A stretch of DNA of 49,191 nucleotides from Bradyrhizobium sp. (GCF_027307225.1 NZ_DAHUXJ010000070.1:1-49191); one strand, 5' to 3'. Numbered from the stretch's first letter, positions 19,152 through 28,804 are shown. Made by a program: numbers and translations. Notes: generated by a model not told the origin, from the sequence alone.

Positions 19152-21581
19152 ATGACCACCCCAAAACCCCGGCCATCAATCGTTCATGGCGAAAGCCATG
19201 CTTATCCCGTCCTGCCGCTGCGTGACATCGTCGTTTTCCCGCACATGATCGTGCCGCTGTTTGTCGGCCGCGAGAAGTCGATCCGCGCGCTCGAAGAGGT
19301 GATGAAGAATGATGCGCTGATCATGCTGGCGACGCAGAAGAACGCGTCTGACGATGATCCTGCGGCCGATGCAATTTATGAGACGGGTACGCTTGCAAGC
19401 GTTTTGCAGCTCCTGAAGTTGCCCGACGGCACCGTCAAGGTGCTGGTGGAAGGGCTCGAGCGCGCGCGCGTGGAAAAGTATACCGAACGCACCGAATATT
19501 ATGAAGCGACCGCGGCGGCGCTCGCCGATACCGATGCGACCTCCGTCGAAGCCGAAGCGCTGGCGCGTTCGGTCGTGTCGGATTTCGAGAGTTATGTGAA
19601 GCTCAACAAGAAGATTTCCGCCGAGGTTGTCGGCGTCGTGCAGGCGATCACGGATTTCGCCAAGCTCGGCGACACCGTCGCTTCGCATCTGGCGGTGAAG
19701 ATCGCCGATCGCCAGGCGATCCTGGAGACGCTGTCGGTCACCGCGCGGCTGGAGAAGGTGCTCGGCCTGATGGAGAGCGAAATCTCCGTGCTTCAGGTCG
19801 AGAAGCGCATCCGCTCGCGCGTCAAGCGCCAGATGGAGAAGACGCAGCGCGAGTACTATCTCAACGAGCAGATGAAGGCGATTCAGAAGGAACTCGGCGA
19901 TGACGAGGGCCGTGACGAACTCGCCGATCTCGAAGAGAAGATCGCCAAGACCAAGCTTTCCAAGGAAGCCCGCGAGAAGGCGCAACACGAGCTGAAGAAG
20001 CTGCGCCAGATGTCGCCGATGTCCGCGGAAGCGACGGTGGTGCGCAACTATCTCGACTGGCTGCTGTCGATACCGTGGAACAAGAAGTCCAAGGTCAAGA
20101 AGGACCTCGTTGCCGCACAGGAAGTGCTCGACGGCGATCACTATGGGCTTGAGAAGGTCAAGGACCGGATCGTCGAGTATCTGGCCGTGCAGTCGCGCGC
20201 CAACAAGCTGACCGGGCCGATCCTGTGCCTTGTCGGGCCTCCTGGCGTTGGCAAGACGTCGCTTGGCAAGTCGATCGCGAGGGCGACCGGCCGAGAGTTC
20301 GTGCGCGTGTCGCTGGGCGGCGTGCGGGATGAGGCCGAAATCCGCGGCCACCGGCGGACCTATATCGGGTCGATGCCGGGCAAGATCATCCAGTCGATGC
20401 GCAAGGCGAAGACCTCGAATCCGCTGTTCCTGCTGGACGAGATCGACAAGATGGGCGCCGATTTCCGCGGCGATCCGTCGTCGGCTTTGCTCGAGGTTCT
20501 CGACCCCGAGCAGAACTCGACCTTCAACGACCACTACCTCGAGGTCGATTACGACCTCTCCAACGTGATGTTCATCACGACCGCGAATACGCTGAATATT
20601 CCCGGGGCCCTGATGGACCGCATGGAGATCATCCGGATCGCCGGCTACACCGAGAACGAGAAGGTCGAGATCGCGCGCAAGCACCTGATCCCGACCGCGA
20701 TCTCCAAGCACGGTCTGGACACCAAGGACTGGTCGATCGACGATGACGCGCTGCTTCTGATGATCCGCCGCTACACCCGCGAAGCGGGCGTTCGGAATTT
20801 GGAGCGAGAGCTTTCGACACTCGCCCGCAAGGCGGTGAAGGAGCTGATGATCTCCAAGAAGAAGTCGGTCAAGGTCAACGAGAAGACGCTCGAGGACTTC
20901 CTCGGCGTGCCGAAGTTCCGCTACGGCGAGATCGAGACGGACGACCAGGTCGGCATTGTCACAGGTCTTGCCTGGACCGACGTCGGCGGCGAGTTGCTGA
21001 CGATCGAAGGCGTCATGATGCCCGGCAAGGGCAAGATGACCGTCACGGGCAACCTGCGTGACGTGATGAAGGAGTCGATTTCGGCGGCGGCGTCTTTCGT
21101 CCGCTCGCGCGCGGTCGGCTTCGGCATCGAGCCCCCGCTGTTCGACAGGCGGGACATCCACGTCCACGTACCGGAAGGGGCAACCCCGAAAGATGGACCG
21201 TCGGCCGGCGTTGCAATGGCGACCGCGATCATCTCGGTGATGACCGGCATTCCGGTTCGGCACGACGTCGCCATGACCGGCGAAATCACGCTGCGCGGAC
21301 GCGTGCTTCCGATCGGTGGTCTGAAGGAGAAGCTGCTCGCTGCCGCACGCGGTGGCATCAAGACGGTGCTGATCCCGGACGAGAACGCCAAGGATCTCAC
21401 GGAGATTTCCGACGCGATCAAGGGCGGGATGAATGTCATTCCGGTGGCCCGGCTCGACGAAGTCGTCTCCAGGGCGTTGGTGCGGCCTCCCGTGCCGATC
21501 GTCTGGGAAGAAGACTCCGCCAAGGTGCCGGTGACGCCGGAGGCCGGGGACGAAGCTTCCGGCGGCCTGACGGCTCATTAA
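19152..21581 (+). CDS. lon: ATP-dependent protease La
   Basis: 809 aa cytosolic AAA+ protease that degrades misfolded and regulatory proteins. Order: N-terminal substrate-binding domain (about 14-210, starting [20 protein letters not shown]), coiled-coil middle part, AAA+ module with Walker A GPPGVGKT (362-369) and Walker [12 protein letters not shown], and a C-terminal serine-lysine protease domain with Ser684 in DGPSAG and Lys727 in LKEKLL. The start at ATG 19152 follows AAGGAAAAGGCC. Ends in a perfect terminator. In many proteobacteria hupB follows lon directly; here the HU gene is 6 kb away and reversed. Confidence 0.98.
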   Translation: MTTPKPRPSIVHGESHAYPVLPLRDIVVFPHMIVPLFVGREKSIRALEEVMKNDALIMLATQKNASDDDPAADAIYETGTLASVLQLLKLPDGTVKVLVEGLERARVEKYTERTEYYEATAAALADTDATSVEAEALARSVVSDFESYVKLNKKISAEVVGVVQAITDFAKLGDTVASHLAVKIADRQAILETLSVTARLEKVLGLMESEISVLQVEKRIRSRVKRQMEKTQREYYLNEQMKAIQKELGDDEGRDELADLEEKIAKTKLSKEAREKAQHELKKLRQMSPMSAEATVVRNYLDWLLSIPWNKKSKVKKDLVAAQEVLDGDHYGLEKVKDRIVEYLAVQSRANKLTGPILCLVGPPGVGKTSLGKSIARATGREFVRVSLGGVRDEAEIRGHRRTYIGSMPGKIIQSMRKAKTSNPLFLLDEIDKMGADFRGDPSSALLEVLDPEQNSTFNDHYLEVDYDLSNVMFITTANTLNIPGALMDRMEIIRIAGYTENEKVEIARKHLIPTAISKHGLDTKDWSIDDDALLLMIRRYTREAGVRNLERELSTLARKAVKELMISKKKSVKVNEKTLEDFLGVPKFRYGEIETDDQVGIVTGLAWTDVGGELLTIEGVMMPGKGKMTVTGNLRDVMKESISAAASFVRSRAVGFGIEPPLFDRRDIHVHVPEGATPKDGPSAGVAMATAIISVMTGIPVRHDVAMTGEITLRGRVLPIGGLKEKLLAAARGGIKTVLIPDENAKDLTEISDAIKGGMNVIPVARLDEVVSRALVRPPVPIVWEEDSAKVPVTPEAGDEASGGLTAH

Positions 21582-21600
21582 CGTCTTTGAACGATGAACG

Positions 21601-21629
21601 AAAACGGCGCCCTCGGGCGCCGTTTTTTT
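21601..21629 (+). terminator. Terminator of lon
   Basis: AAAACGGCGCCC / GGGCGCCGTTTT with a TC loop and seven T residues. A textbook intrinsic terminator, usable in both directions. Confidence 0.92.
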
Positions 21630-21703
21630 GCGCCTTGTTGCGAGTTAGGCGGTCGCATCGGACCTTGCTGGAGAGCCCCGGCGAGGCTAAACACTGCATC
21701 CAC

Positions 21704-21780
21704 GGGCGGCTAGCTCAGCTGGTTAGAGCATCTCGTTTACACCGAGAGGGTCTGCGGTTCGAATCCGTAGCCGCCCACCA
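21704..21780 (+). tRNA. tRNA-Val (anticodon TAC)
   Basis: 77 nt with encoded CCA. Acceptor GGGCGGC/GCCGCCC, anticodon stem TCTCG/CGAGA around loop TTTACAC, T-arm CTGCGGTTCGAATCCGTAG. It stands at the left edge of an accessory gene stretch. No copy of its 3' end is seen downstream in this window. Confidence 0.97.
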
Positions 21781-21907
21781 CCTTTCCGTTCGGCGAAGCT
21801 CTGTTCGATGGACGCGGTGCGCGGATCGCTCTGCGGTGGAGCAAGGGATTTAAAGACCACAGCTCGGGATAGATAGATCCGTAGCCGAAATGGCTTTCGT
21901 GCGCTAG

Positions 21908-24076
21908 GTGGACGGGTTCTTGAAGGACGATACGTACAGGATCGGCATCGATGTAGGCGGCACCTTTACGAAGGCGGCCCTGATCGACGACGCAAGCGGT
22001 ACGATTATCGGTCGCTCGTCGGTTCATACAACACATGATCATCCACACGGCGTAGCCGGGGGCGTGATCGAAGTGTTCGAAAGGGTGCTTCGCGAAGCCG
22101 GCGTGTCGGCGGAGGACGTCGTCCTTCTCGCGCACAGTACGACCCAGGCGACGAATGCCCTGCTGGAAGGAGATGTGGCGCGCGTCGGCGTGGTGGGCTT
22201 GTCGGCGAGAAAAGCCGCGAAGCTGGCGAAGCCGCAGGTCCACATCTCGCCGATCGAGCTCGGTCCGGGGCGAACTCTTCAGACCGCCAATCAATTCCTT
22301 CTCAGCGATGGGCTTGGCAGGCCGGAAGTCGAGCGTGCGGTTGAAGCACTTCTGGCGGAGGGTGCGCAGGTTCTGGTCGCATCGTCTGCGTTCGGGGTCG
22401 ACGACACCTCGGCCGAAGAACTCGTGCGGGACGTCGGCGAGAAATTCGATTTGCCGACCACATGCGGCCACGAGATCACGCGGCTCTACGGCCTGACGGT
22501 AAGAACCCGCACCGCCGTCATCAACGCGTCGATCCTGCCGAGAATGATCGCGACCGCGGACTTGACCGAAGCGAGCATGAAGGGCGCGGGAATCGATGCG
22601 CCGCTGATGATCATGCGGGGCGATGGCGGAGTGATGGGTATCGATGAAATGCGGCACCGCCCCGCCATGACCATGCTTTCGGGTCCTGCGGCGAGCGTCG
22701 CCGGCGCTTTGATGCACGTCGGCATATCGGACGGCATCTATTTCGAGGTCGGCGGTACGTCGACCAATCTCGGTGTCGTCCGCGGCGGGCACCCGATCGT
22801 CACCTACGCCAAGGTCGGTGGCCACGAAACCTATGTGAGTTCTCTGGACGTCCACGTGCTCGGCATCGGCGGCGGAAGTCTGATCAGGATCGGCGAAGGC
22901 GCGGTTCGCGATGTCGGGCCGCGAAGCGCTCACATAGCCGGTCTGCGATATGCCTGCTTTGCTTCGCCCGAGCAATTTCGGAATTGTAAGGTCGTCTTGT
23001 TCGAGCCGAAACCGGGGGACGGCGGCGACTTCGTGGCGATCGAGACGGAACGCGACGGCCGGTTTGCCTTGACGGTTACTTGCGCCGCGAATGCCGCGGG
23101 CCTGACGAACGGGGAGATGCACTGCTACGCTCCTCCTGAGGCTGCTTGTGCCGCCTTTGCGCCGCTCGCGAAACTGCTTGGGACCGATGTCCAGACCTTG
23201 GCGCGTCAGGTCATCGAAGCGGCAGCCGGAAAGGTGAGGCCCGTCATCGAACGTCTTATCAAGGAGCAGCAGCTCGATGCGGATCAGCAACTGTTGGTCG
23301 GCATGGGGGGCGGTATCGGGGCTCTGTTGCCGAGCGTTGCCGAACGGCTTGGCCTGCGCTTCGAGTTGGCCAGGGATGCAGAGATCATATCGTCGATCGG
23401 AGCCGCCATGGCAATGGTTCGCGAAGTGATCGAGCGGGCGAACCCCGATCCTTCGTCTGAGGAAATTGCCGAACTTCGCGCGGAAGCAGTGCAAGCGATC
23501 GGCCGCCTGGGCGCGGACCCGAAGACGGTCGATATCACGGTGGAAATCGATCGGCAGACCGGAAGGATCCGCGCGATCGCGAGCGGTGCGGCGGCGCTCC
23601 GCCGGCCGGACAAGCGCCGATCCATCGATGAGTCGCTGGCACGGCGTATTGCCGCCAGGTCGCTCCAGCAGCCGGAGAACGAGGTCGACCTGATGGCGGC
23701 GACGGCCGGAGCGTTCGTATTCACGTCGGAATCGGCATCTCGGCATTCGTTGCGTATCATCGATCGACATGGCACGATGCGCCTGCAACGCAGCAACGCG
23801 TTGGTACGCGAGACGACGGTCGAGGGATGGCAGGACGCATTCCGCTCGATGGAGCTGTTCGGGCCGGACGATGGCGACGACGCCTTCTTCGGCGCGGTCT
23901 TGCTCTATGGAGAACATCTGGTCGATCTTTCCGGCGTCGGCTCGCTATCGAACGCCGTGAAGGTCGTGGACAGTGAGTTCGCCGACGTTTCGGGCGGTGC
24001 GCCGGTGATATTGATCGGTTTCGCACGGCCGGCTGCTAGTTCTGACAAGGAGAAGAGAGGCGATGGAGAAGTTTGA
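21908..24076 (+). CDS. Hydantoinase/oxoprolinase-family (HyuA-like) protein
   Basis: 722 aa. The actin-like ATPase fold of HyuA-type ATP-dependent amidohydrolases and related carboxylases is evident: [17 protein letters not shown] (11-27), [12 protein letters not shown] (phosphate region), the central MRGDGGVM and [10 protein letters not shown], and [16 protein letters not shown]. The family uses ATP to open lactams or carboxylate ketones, normally with a HyuB-type second subunit, which is absent here. GTG 21908 is the longest start; its ribosome site is weak and TTG 21920 is an alternative. It overlaps leuD by 14 nt, so the two are translationally coupled. The substrate is unknown. Confidence 0.8.
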   Translation: MDGFLKDDTYRIGIDVGGTFTKAALIDDASGTIIGRSSVHTTHDHPHGVAGGVIEVFERVLREAGVSAEDVVLLAHSTTQATNALLEGDVARVGVVGLSARKAAKLAKPQVHISPIELGPGRTLQTANQFLLSDGLGRPEVERAVEALLAEGAQVLVASSAFGVDDTSAEELVRDVGEKFDLPTTCGHEITRLYGLTVRTRTAVINASILPRMIATADLTEASMKGAGIDAPLMIMRGDGGVMGIDEMRHRPAMTMLSGPAASVAGALMHVGISDGIYFEVGGTSTNLGVVRGGHPIVTYAKVGGHETYVSSLDVHVLGIGGGSLIRIGEGAVRDVGPRSAHIAGLRYACFASPEQFRNCKVVLFEPKPGDGGDFVAIETERDGRFALTVTCAANAAGLTNGEMHCYAPPEAACAAFAPLAKLLGTDVQTLARQVIEAAAGKVRPVIERLIKEQQLDADQQLLVGMGGGIGALLPSVAERLGLRFELARDAEIISSIGAAMAMVREVIERANPDPSSEEIAELRAEAVQAIGRLGADPKTVDITVEIDRQTGRIRAIASGAAALRRPDKRRSIDESLARRIAARSLQQPENEVDLMAATAGAFVFTSESASRHSLRIIDRHGTMRLQRSNALVRETTVEGWQDAFRSMELFGPDDGDDAFFGAVLLYGEHLVDLSGVGSLSNAVKVVDSEFADVSGGAPVILIGFARPAASSDKEKRGDGEV

Positions 24077-24668
24077 GAAATTGACCGGCGTTGCCGTGCC
24101 GTTCGGAATGCCCAACGTCGATACGGACATGATCATTCCCAAGCAGTTTCTGAAGACCATCAAACGTGCCGGCCTGGGCAAGGCGCTCTTCTACGAACGC
24201 CGCTACGACGACAACGGTCAGGAGCGGTCCGATTTCGTTTTGAACCAGCCGGCCTATCGAAATGCCAGGATATTGGTTGCCGGAGAAAATTTCGGTTGCG
24301 GATCGAGCCGGGAGCACGCGCCGTGGGCGCTGCTGGATTTCGGAATCCGTTGCGTGATCGCTCCGTCCTTCGCGGACATTTTCTATAACAACATGTTCAA
24401 GAACGGAATGTTGCCCATCCGGCTTGGCACGAAGCGGGTCCACGAACTATTGCAGTTTCTCACCGAGCTTCCGGGTGCGGAGATCACGGTTGATCTTCGA
24501 GAACAGACCGTCACCGGCCCCGACGAACAGTCCGATCGTTTCGAGATACCGGAGTTTTCGAGAGAGTGTCTATTGAACGGGCTTGACGAGATCGAACTGA
24601 CGCTCCTGAAAAGCGATCGTATCCAGGCCTACGAGCGCGCGAAGGCCGCAGAGCGCCCCTGGCTTTGA
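24063..24668 (+). CDS. leuD: 3-isopropylmalate dehydratase small subunit, orphan copy
   Basis: 201 aa, full LeuD length. The swivel domain carries [15 protein letters not shown] (19-33), the active-site segment [17 protein letters not shown] (about 73-89), and [10 protein letters not shown]. LeuD normally pairs with LeuC (4Fe-4S subunit) in leucine synthesis. No leuC is present here, and the only partner is the overlapping HyuA-like gene. It may be a second leuD serving an alternative aconitase-type hydratase, or it may complement a leuC elsewhere. The ATG follows GGAGAAGAGAGGCG, which lies inside the end of the upstream gene. Confidence 0.88.
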   Translation: MEKFEKLTGVAVPFGMPNVDTDMIIPKQFLKTIKRAGLGKALFYERRYDDNGQERSDFVLNQPAYRNARILVAGENFGCGSSREHAPWALLDFGIRCVIAPSFADIFYNNMFKNGMLPIRLGTKRVHELLQFLTELPGAEITVDLREQTVTGPDEQSDRFEIPEFSRECLLNGLDEIELTLLKSDRIQAYERAKAAERPWL

Positions 24669-24680
24669 TCCGTGATCTCT

Positions 24681-24706
24681 CGCGAACTTCGGAATCGGAG
24701 CTCTAG
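24681..24706 (-). repeat. Single CTAG-family arm at a stop codon
   Basis: Minus strand CTAGAGCTCC then GATTCCGAAGTTCGCG, the same layout as class C and clpX arms but without a partner arm. The CTAG contains the TAG stop codon of the secreted-protein gene (24703-25023), as in clpX. Confidence 0.55.
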
Positions 24707-25023
24707 AACCTCAATCTGTGCGCCGCACTCCCCCAATGCTTCAGATTGCAGGAGTTGGCGATCTTCTGCAGGCTCGCGATCTGGTCACGTATTTTTCGCT
24801 GAACCACTTCGCGCGTCATCTGATCGTGATTGGTAAAATGGGTCTGCATGCCGTCCGTGACACAAGCGCAATAGCTGACGCACTTGTCGTGTTCCTTCGG
24901 GTGATTGTGGTCGCAGGGCGGAAGGCAGACGTCGTATTCGGCGGAATAGTCCTTTTTCGCCCATTCGGCCTGGGCGGCGCCGGCCAGCAAGACTGCCAGC
25001 AGCACGCAACGCATGATCTTCAT
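24703..25023 (-). CDS. Small secreted Cys-rich protein
   Basis: 106 aa. Signal peptide MKIMRCVLLAVLLAGAAQA with a likely cut before EWAKKDY (residue 20). The mature part has six cysteines: CLPPC, C, CVSYCAC-type cluster and a late C, plus a His-containing loop (CDHNHPKEHDKC). Disulfides or metal binding are both possible. I know no named family. The start at ATG 25023 has GGAAGGAAACC upstream on the minus strand. Its promoter must lie in or beyond the B-A hairpin pair just upstream. Confidence 0.7.
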   Translation of the reverse strand: MKIMRCVLLAVLLAGAAQAEWAKKDYSAEYDVCLPPCDHNHPKEHDKCVSYCACVTDGMQTHFTNHDQMTREVVQRKIRDQIASLQKIANSCNLKHWGSAAHRLRF

Positions 25024-25042
25024 TGCAGGTTTCCTTCCGCAA

Positions 25043-25118
25043 CTAGTGGTCCGATTCTAACATTCGCATCCCTTCGCAGCGGCGCGTTTTGCGAATGTTA
25101 GAATCTCAGGACCACTAG
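25043..25118. repeat. CTAG-bounded hairpin, class B (inverted copy)
   Basis: Reverse orientation relative to 2300-2375. Arms CTAGTGGTCC then GATTCTAACATTCGC, with a 3-nt TGA insertion in one arm only, and loop CCGCTGCGAAGGGAT on the minus strand. Starts 19 bp upstream of the secreted-protein ATG. Confidence 0.85.
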
Positions 25119-25131
25119 CAAATATTAGGTT

Positions 25132-25209
25132 CTAGTGGAGTTTTGGATCTGACATTCGCTTTTCGTAAGCGCGGTTGGGGGGTAGCGAATGTCAGATCCA
25201 CTCCACTCG
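25132..25209. repeat. CTAG-bounded hairpin, class A (inverted copy)
   Basis: Arms CTAGTGGAG, 3-nt insertion, then TGGATCTGACATTCGC; the right-hand CTAG is degenerate (CTCG). The 13-nt linker to the B hairpin, read on the minus strand, ends ATTTG before CTAG, like the linker at 2287-2299. So 25043-25209 is an inverted copy of 2208-2375. Confidence 0.85.
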
Positions 25210-25289
25210 GCGCCGGTCATCAGAAGTCAGATTATGTGATACTAATGCAAGGGACAAAGCGGCTGGGCCAATCGAGAGCAGGTTAAAAA

Positions 25290-26147
25290 ATGGACGCACC
25301 CCAAGGCCACGAGAACAACACCGATCAGATTGCTTACTGGAACGGCGCCGGCGGCCAGCGCTGGGCCGCGCGGCAACCGGTGCAGGACATCATGCTTCAG
25401 CCGGTCGCCGATCTCCTGATCGACCGTGCCAGGACCAAGCCGGGCGAGCGCATTCTCGATGTCGGCTGCGGCAGCGGATCGACCACCTTTGCATTTGCGA
25501 GAGCCGTTAGTCCGGGCGGGCATGTCACGGGCGTCGACATCTCGGCCCCGATGCTATCGCGTGCGCGCGAGGTGACGCCAGCCGGCGCGCCGGTGGAATT
25601 CTTTCTCGCGGATGCGACGATCCATCCCTTTGCTTCCGGCAGTTTCGACCTGCTTGCCTCGCGCTTTGGCGTGATGTTTTTTGCCGACCCGGTGCTTTCC
25701 TTCACCAACCTGCATCGCGCCCTGAAGCGGCCAGGCCGGCTCGCCTTTGTCTGCTGGCGCGAGGCGCGCGAAAATCCCTTCTTCATGGTGTCGCTGCAGG
25801 CCGTCTACAAGCATGTTCCGAAAATGCCGCCCGTGGGGCCGGAAGATCCCGGCCCGTTTGCCTTCGCCTCACAGGAGCGCGTGACGCGCATCCTGATGGC
25901 GGCAGGCTTTTCGGACATCGCAATGGAACCGTGCAAGGTTGCGCTCGATGTCGCGGTGGGGCGGGGCCTTGATGCCGCCGTCCAGGGATGCCTGCAGATC
26001 GGCCCGGCGGCGCGCGCGCTGGCCGAACACCCGCCGGAGGTTGTCGCTGCCGCGACCAATTCGATCCGCGAGGCGCTCACACCTTATGTGAAGGGACAAA
26101 CCGTCCCGCTCGACGGCTCGATCTGGATCGTGACGGCGAAGGCCTGA
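25290..26147 (+). CDS. Class I SAM-dependent methyltransferase
   Basis: 285 aa. Motif I ILDVGCGSGSTT (55-66), motif II VTGVDIS, and motif post-II EFFLADATIHPFASGSFDLL follow the small-molecule or lipid methyltransferase pattern of the UbiE-like type. The N-terminal NTDQIAYWNGAGGQRWAARQ is typical of a wide group of such proteins. Substrate unknown. The gene stands alone, convergent with pepT (7 bp gap). The start at ATG 25290 follows GAGCAGG. Confidence 0.85.
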   Translation: MDAPQGHENNTDQIAYWNGAGGQRWAARQPVQDIMLQPVADLLIDRARTKPGERILDVGCGSGSTTFAFARAVSPGGHVTGVDISAPMLSRAREVTPAGAPVEFFLADATIHPFASGSFDLLASRFGVMFFADPVLSFTNLHRALKRPGRLAFVCWREARENPFFMVSLQAVYKHVPKMPPVGPEDPGPFAFASQERVTRILMAAGFSDIAMEPCKVALDVAVGRGLDAAVQGCLQIGPAARALAEHPPEVVAAATNSIREALTPYVKGQTVPLDGSIWIVTAKA

Positions 26148-26154
26148 TCCGAGT

Positions 26155-27414
26155 CTAAGCCCGTTCTTCCCAGATCATCGCGAGATGGACGATGGTCTGC
26201 ACGGCCTTTTCCATGTCCTGTCGGCTGACCCATTCGAGCCGAGAGTGGAAGGCGTGCTCACCCGCGAAAATATTGGGGCAGGGCAGTCCCATGAACGAGA
26301 GCCGTGAGCCGTCGGTGCCGCCGCGGATCGCGGTCCTCAATGGCTTCAGGCCGGCGCGCTGGATCGCCTCGACCGCGTATTCGACGATCTGCGGATGACG
26401 GTCGATCACCTCTTTCATGTTGCGGTATTGCTGCTTGATGTCGATCTGGTAGCTCGATCGCGGAAAGTTCCTCATCACCTCTTTGACGATGCGCTCCAGC
26501 AGCGCTTCCTTGTCGCGCAGGCCTTGCTCGGTGAAGTCGCGCACGATGAAGCCCAGCGTCGCCACTTCCAGCGTGCCGGATAGGCCGGTCGGATGTAGAA
26601 ATCCGTCCCGGCCCTCGGTGGTCTCGGGCGAGCAGGTCTCTTTCGGCAGGCCATCGACGATGGCGGCTGCGATCTTGATCGCGTGCTCCATCTTGCCCTT
26701 GGCAAAGCCGGGGTGGGTGGAAACGCCCTGAATGGTGATGGTGGCCCCATCCGCCGAGAAGGTCTCGTCCTCGATCTGGCCCGCGCTTTCGCCATCGATC
26801 GTATAGGCAAAGTCCGCGCCGAGTTTCTTCAGGTCGGCCTTATCGACGCCGCGCCCGATCTCCTCGTCCGGCGTGAACAGGACCTTGATCGTGCCGTGCT
26901 TGATCTGCGGGTTCTTCAACAGGAAATGCACCGCGTCCACGATCTCGGCAACGCCGGCCTTGTTGTCGGCGCCGAGAAGCGTCGTGCCGTCGGTCGTAAT
27001 GATGTCGTGGCCGATCTGACTGGCGAGCGCGGGGTGTTCGGCAAAGCGGATCACTTGCGAGGGATCGGCTGGCAGCACGATGTCACCGCCCCGGTAGTTC
27101 TTTACGACCTGGGGCCTGACATTGGCGCCTGAGCAATCGGGCGAGGTGTCCATGTGCGAGCAGAAGCAGATCACCGGCACCTTCTTGCCGGTATTGGCCG
27201 GCAGGGTCGCATAGACGTAGCCGTTGTCGTCGAGATGGGCGTCGGACAGGCCGATCTCGCGGAGTTCGGCGGCGAGCAGGCGGCCCAGATCCTTCTGCTT
27301 TTCGGTCGAGGGACAGCTTAGCGATGCCGGATCGGACTGGGTATCGATCACCACATAGCGCAGGAGGCGCTCGGTCACGGTATAGGTGAAGGCGAGGGGG
27401 GAATTCGTGGCCAT
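26155..27414 (-). CDS. pepT: Peptidase T (aminotripeptidase)
   Basis: 419 aa zinc metallopeptidase that releases N-terminal residues from tripeptides in the cytosol. M20 family marks: first metal ligand in CSHMDTSPD, bridging Asp and the GADNKAG segment, FTPDEEIGRG with the catalytic Glu, DGESAG, and RGGTDGSRLSFMGLPCPN near the C-terminus. Start chosen at ATG 27414 (MATNSPLAFTYTVTERLLRYV); a start 14 codons upstream would add a non-conserved extension. Between the methyltransferase and HU. Confidence 0.93.
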   Translation of the reverse strand: MATNSPLAFTYTVTERLLRYVVIDTQSDPASLSCPSTEKQKDLGRLLAAELREIGLSDAHLDDNGYVYATLPANTGKKVPVICFCSHMDTSPDCSGANVRPQVVKNYRGGDIVLPADPSQVIRFAEHPALASQIGHDIITTDGTTLLGADNKAGVAEIVDAVHFLLKNPQIKHGTIKVLFTPDEEIGRGVDKADLKKLGADFAYTIDGESAGQIEDETFSADGATITIQGVSTHPGFAKGKMEHAIKIAAAIVDGLPKETCSPETTEGRDGFLHPTGLSGTLEVATLGFIVRDFTEQGLRDKEALLERIVKEVMRNFPRSSYQIDIKQQYRNMKEVIDRHPQIVEYAVEAIQRAGLKPLRTAIRGGTDGSRLSFMGLPCPNIFAGEHAFHSRLEWVSRQDMEKAVQTIVHLAMIWEERA

Positions 27415-27529
27415 GGCCCGCGAGTAACAGAAAATCGCGCTTTCCGGTAGCGTCACTCCAGGAGGAGCCGAGGCCCCACCCGGACCGAAGTCAATATGCT
27501 GAAAAACCAGCAGGTTAGGCCAGTTTCTG

Positions 27530-27826
27530 TCAGACCGCTTCCTTCAGTTCCTTGGCTGCGCGGAAAGCCACTTTCTTGCTTGCCTTGATCTGGATCTCCT
27601 CGCCGGTGGCCGGGTTACGGCCCACACGGGCGGCGCGCTTGCGGACCTGGAGGATGCCAAGGCCGACGATGCGGACCCGCTCGCCTTTCTTCAGATGCTT
27701 GGTGATCCGGTCGACAAGGCCGGTCAGGATGGTCTCGGCTTGCTTTTTGGACAGTTCCTGCTCCTCGGCGATCGCGGCCGCTAGGTGCTTGAGCGTGATC
27801 GTGGTGGGGGTCGCTGTCTTCGCCAT
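27530..27826 (-). CDS. HU-family DNA-binding protein
   Basis: 98 aa. Dimeric nucleoid protein that bends DNA. The HU/IHF core has LKHLAAAIAEEQELSKKQAE, GLGILQVRKRAARVGRNPATGE (the arm signature with RxGRNPxTG), and IKASKKVAFRAAKELKEAV. The 12-residue N-terminal tail with a Thr run is slightly longer than usual. ATG 27826, with AGGAGAGGCC upstream. In many proteobacteria the HU gene follows lon; here it is separated from lon and in the opposite direction. Confidence 0.92.
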   Translation of the reverse strand: MAKTATPTTITLKHLAAAIAEEQELSKKQAETILTGLVDRITKHLKKGERVRIVGLGILQVRKRAARVGRNPATGEEIQIKASKKVAFRAAKELKEAV

Positions 27827-28053
27827 TTTCGGCCTCTCCTCGTTGCTGGCGGTCCTGGAAACCAGGAAGCCGCAGGCCTAAGCGGTTCGTGGTTTCGCTG
27901 CCTACGCTGTTTTCCCTGCAAATAGCGCCTTTTTTGCATCGACATTGCAGAAAGCCCTGCGAAACAAGGGGATCCGCAACAACCTTGACTAAAGAGGGGC
28001 ACACCTTTAATCCCTGCTTCCGTTGCGGACCGGTCCTTTGGATTGAAGCATCC

Positions 28054-28130
28054 GCGGGAGTAGCTCAGTTGGTTAGAGCGCCGCCCTGTCACGGCGGAGG
28101 CCGCGGGTTCGAGTCCCGTCTCTCGCGCCA
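28054..28130 (+). tRNA. tRNA-Asp (anticodon GTC)
   Basis: 77 nt with encoded CCA. Acceptor GCGGGAG/CTCTCGC (one G-U), anticodon stem CCGCC/GGCGG with loop CTGTCAC, T-arm CCGCGGGTTCGAGTCCCGT. Confidence 0.96.
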
Positions 28131-28214
28131 TATTTTTCCGGGCGCCCCTCCTTACAGCGATATCGGAACATCAGGCGGGCGCCCGTCGGCCCTCCTTGAC
28201 GCGTCCGTCAGGCC

Positions 28215-28250
28215 AAAAAAGCAAAAGAGCCGCTGGGGAAAGCGGCCCTT
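28215..28250 (-). terminator. Terminator of the 64-aa gene
   Basis: Minus strand GGGCCGCT / AGCGGCTC stem with a 6-nt loop, then TTTTGCTTTTTT. It lies 44 bp after the stop. Confidence 0.8.
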
Positions 28251-28293
28251 TCACAGCCTCGTTGGGGGACGAGGTCCCTCGGGGGGACGAGGG

Positions 28294-28488
28294 TTAGCGA
28301 ACCATTGATATGTCCGAGCTGGTCAGGACGATCGCCTTGCCGGCCTTCTGAACCCGGGCGGTCTGGCTGCCATCGGAGTTGGTGCGGGCGGAGATGCCAA
28401 GGCCGGCGACCGCGATTCCCGCGACAAGCGCCATCACCACGATCTTCAGGTGGGTCGCACGGTCCGCGGAATGAATGGAGTGGTTCAT
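28294..28488 (-). CDS. 64-aa membrane-anchored or exported small protein
   Basis: [20 protein letters not shown] begins a short polar N-terminus, then a hydrophobic segment (about 15-32, [17 protein letters not shown]) and a polar tail with [17 protein letters not shown]. Strong ribosome site GGGGAGG before ATG 28488 and its own terminator support a real gene. I believe similar short proteins exist in Bradyrhizobium, but the function is unknown. Confidence 0.65.
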   Translation of the reverse strand: MNHSIHSADRATHLKIVVMALVAGIAVAGLGISARTNSDGSQTARVQKAGKAIVLTSSDISMVR

Positions 28489-28804
28489 GGAAGCCTCCCC
28501 GGCGTCTATTGCGCCGTCTGTTGGTTCCCTGTGTACCGGCCAATTGTTTCCAGCTGGTTTCGTCGGTTCGCAAAAATGGTTTCATTTCCCGGCCGGCGCG
28601 CCGGGCCGCGACCTTCGAATCCCAAGCCGCGAAGTTGAACGCTGGGCCGATGGGCCGAGCAGAATTTTCCACGCGGCGCCGGGCCGGAAAGGGCGTCAAG
28701 ATAGCTTGTCTTGCGCCCCTTGGTGCGCTGCGCTAAGCCTCGGAACAATTCTAATGAGCGAATCTGCGGACCCCGATGACCGCAGCAAAAATAAGGCCCC
28801 GCCG
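28489..28804. other. Region upstream of nuoA
   Basis: 316 bp between divergent genes. It should carry promoters for both the 64-aa gene and the nuo operon. I find no -35/-10 pair strong enough to name. An in-frame upstream ATG for nuoA is at 28754. Confidence 0.4.

Noticed and set aside
19176..21578. 800-codon open frame antisense to lon
   Set aside because: Long antisense frames are expected in high-GC genes. Its translation is Arg/His/Asp-rich with no domain, while the plus strand encodes a complete Lon.
21737..23917. 726-codon open frame antisense to the hydantoinase-like gene
   Set aside because: Mirror frame of a clearly recognisable actin-fold protein. It also begins and ends without translation signals.
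21704..27826. Integrated phage or integrative element at tRNA-Val
   Set aside because: No integrase, no phage genes and no duplicated tRNA 3' end seen. Kept only as an accessory stretch.
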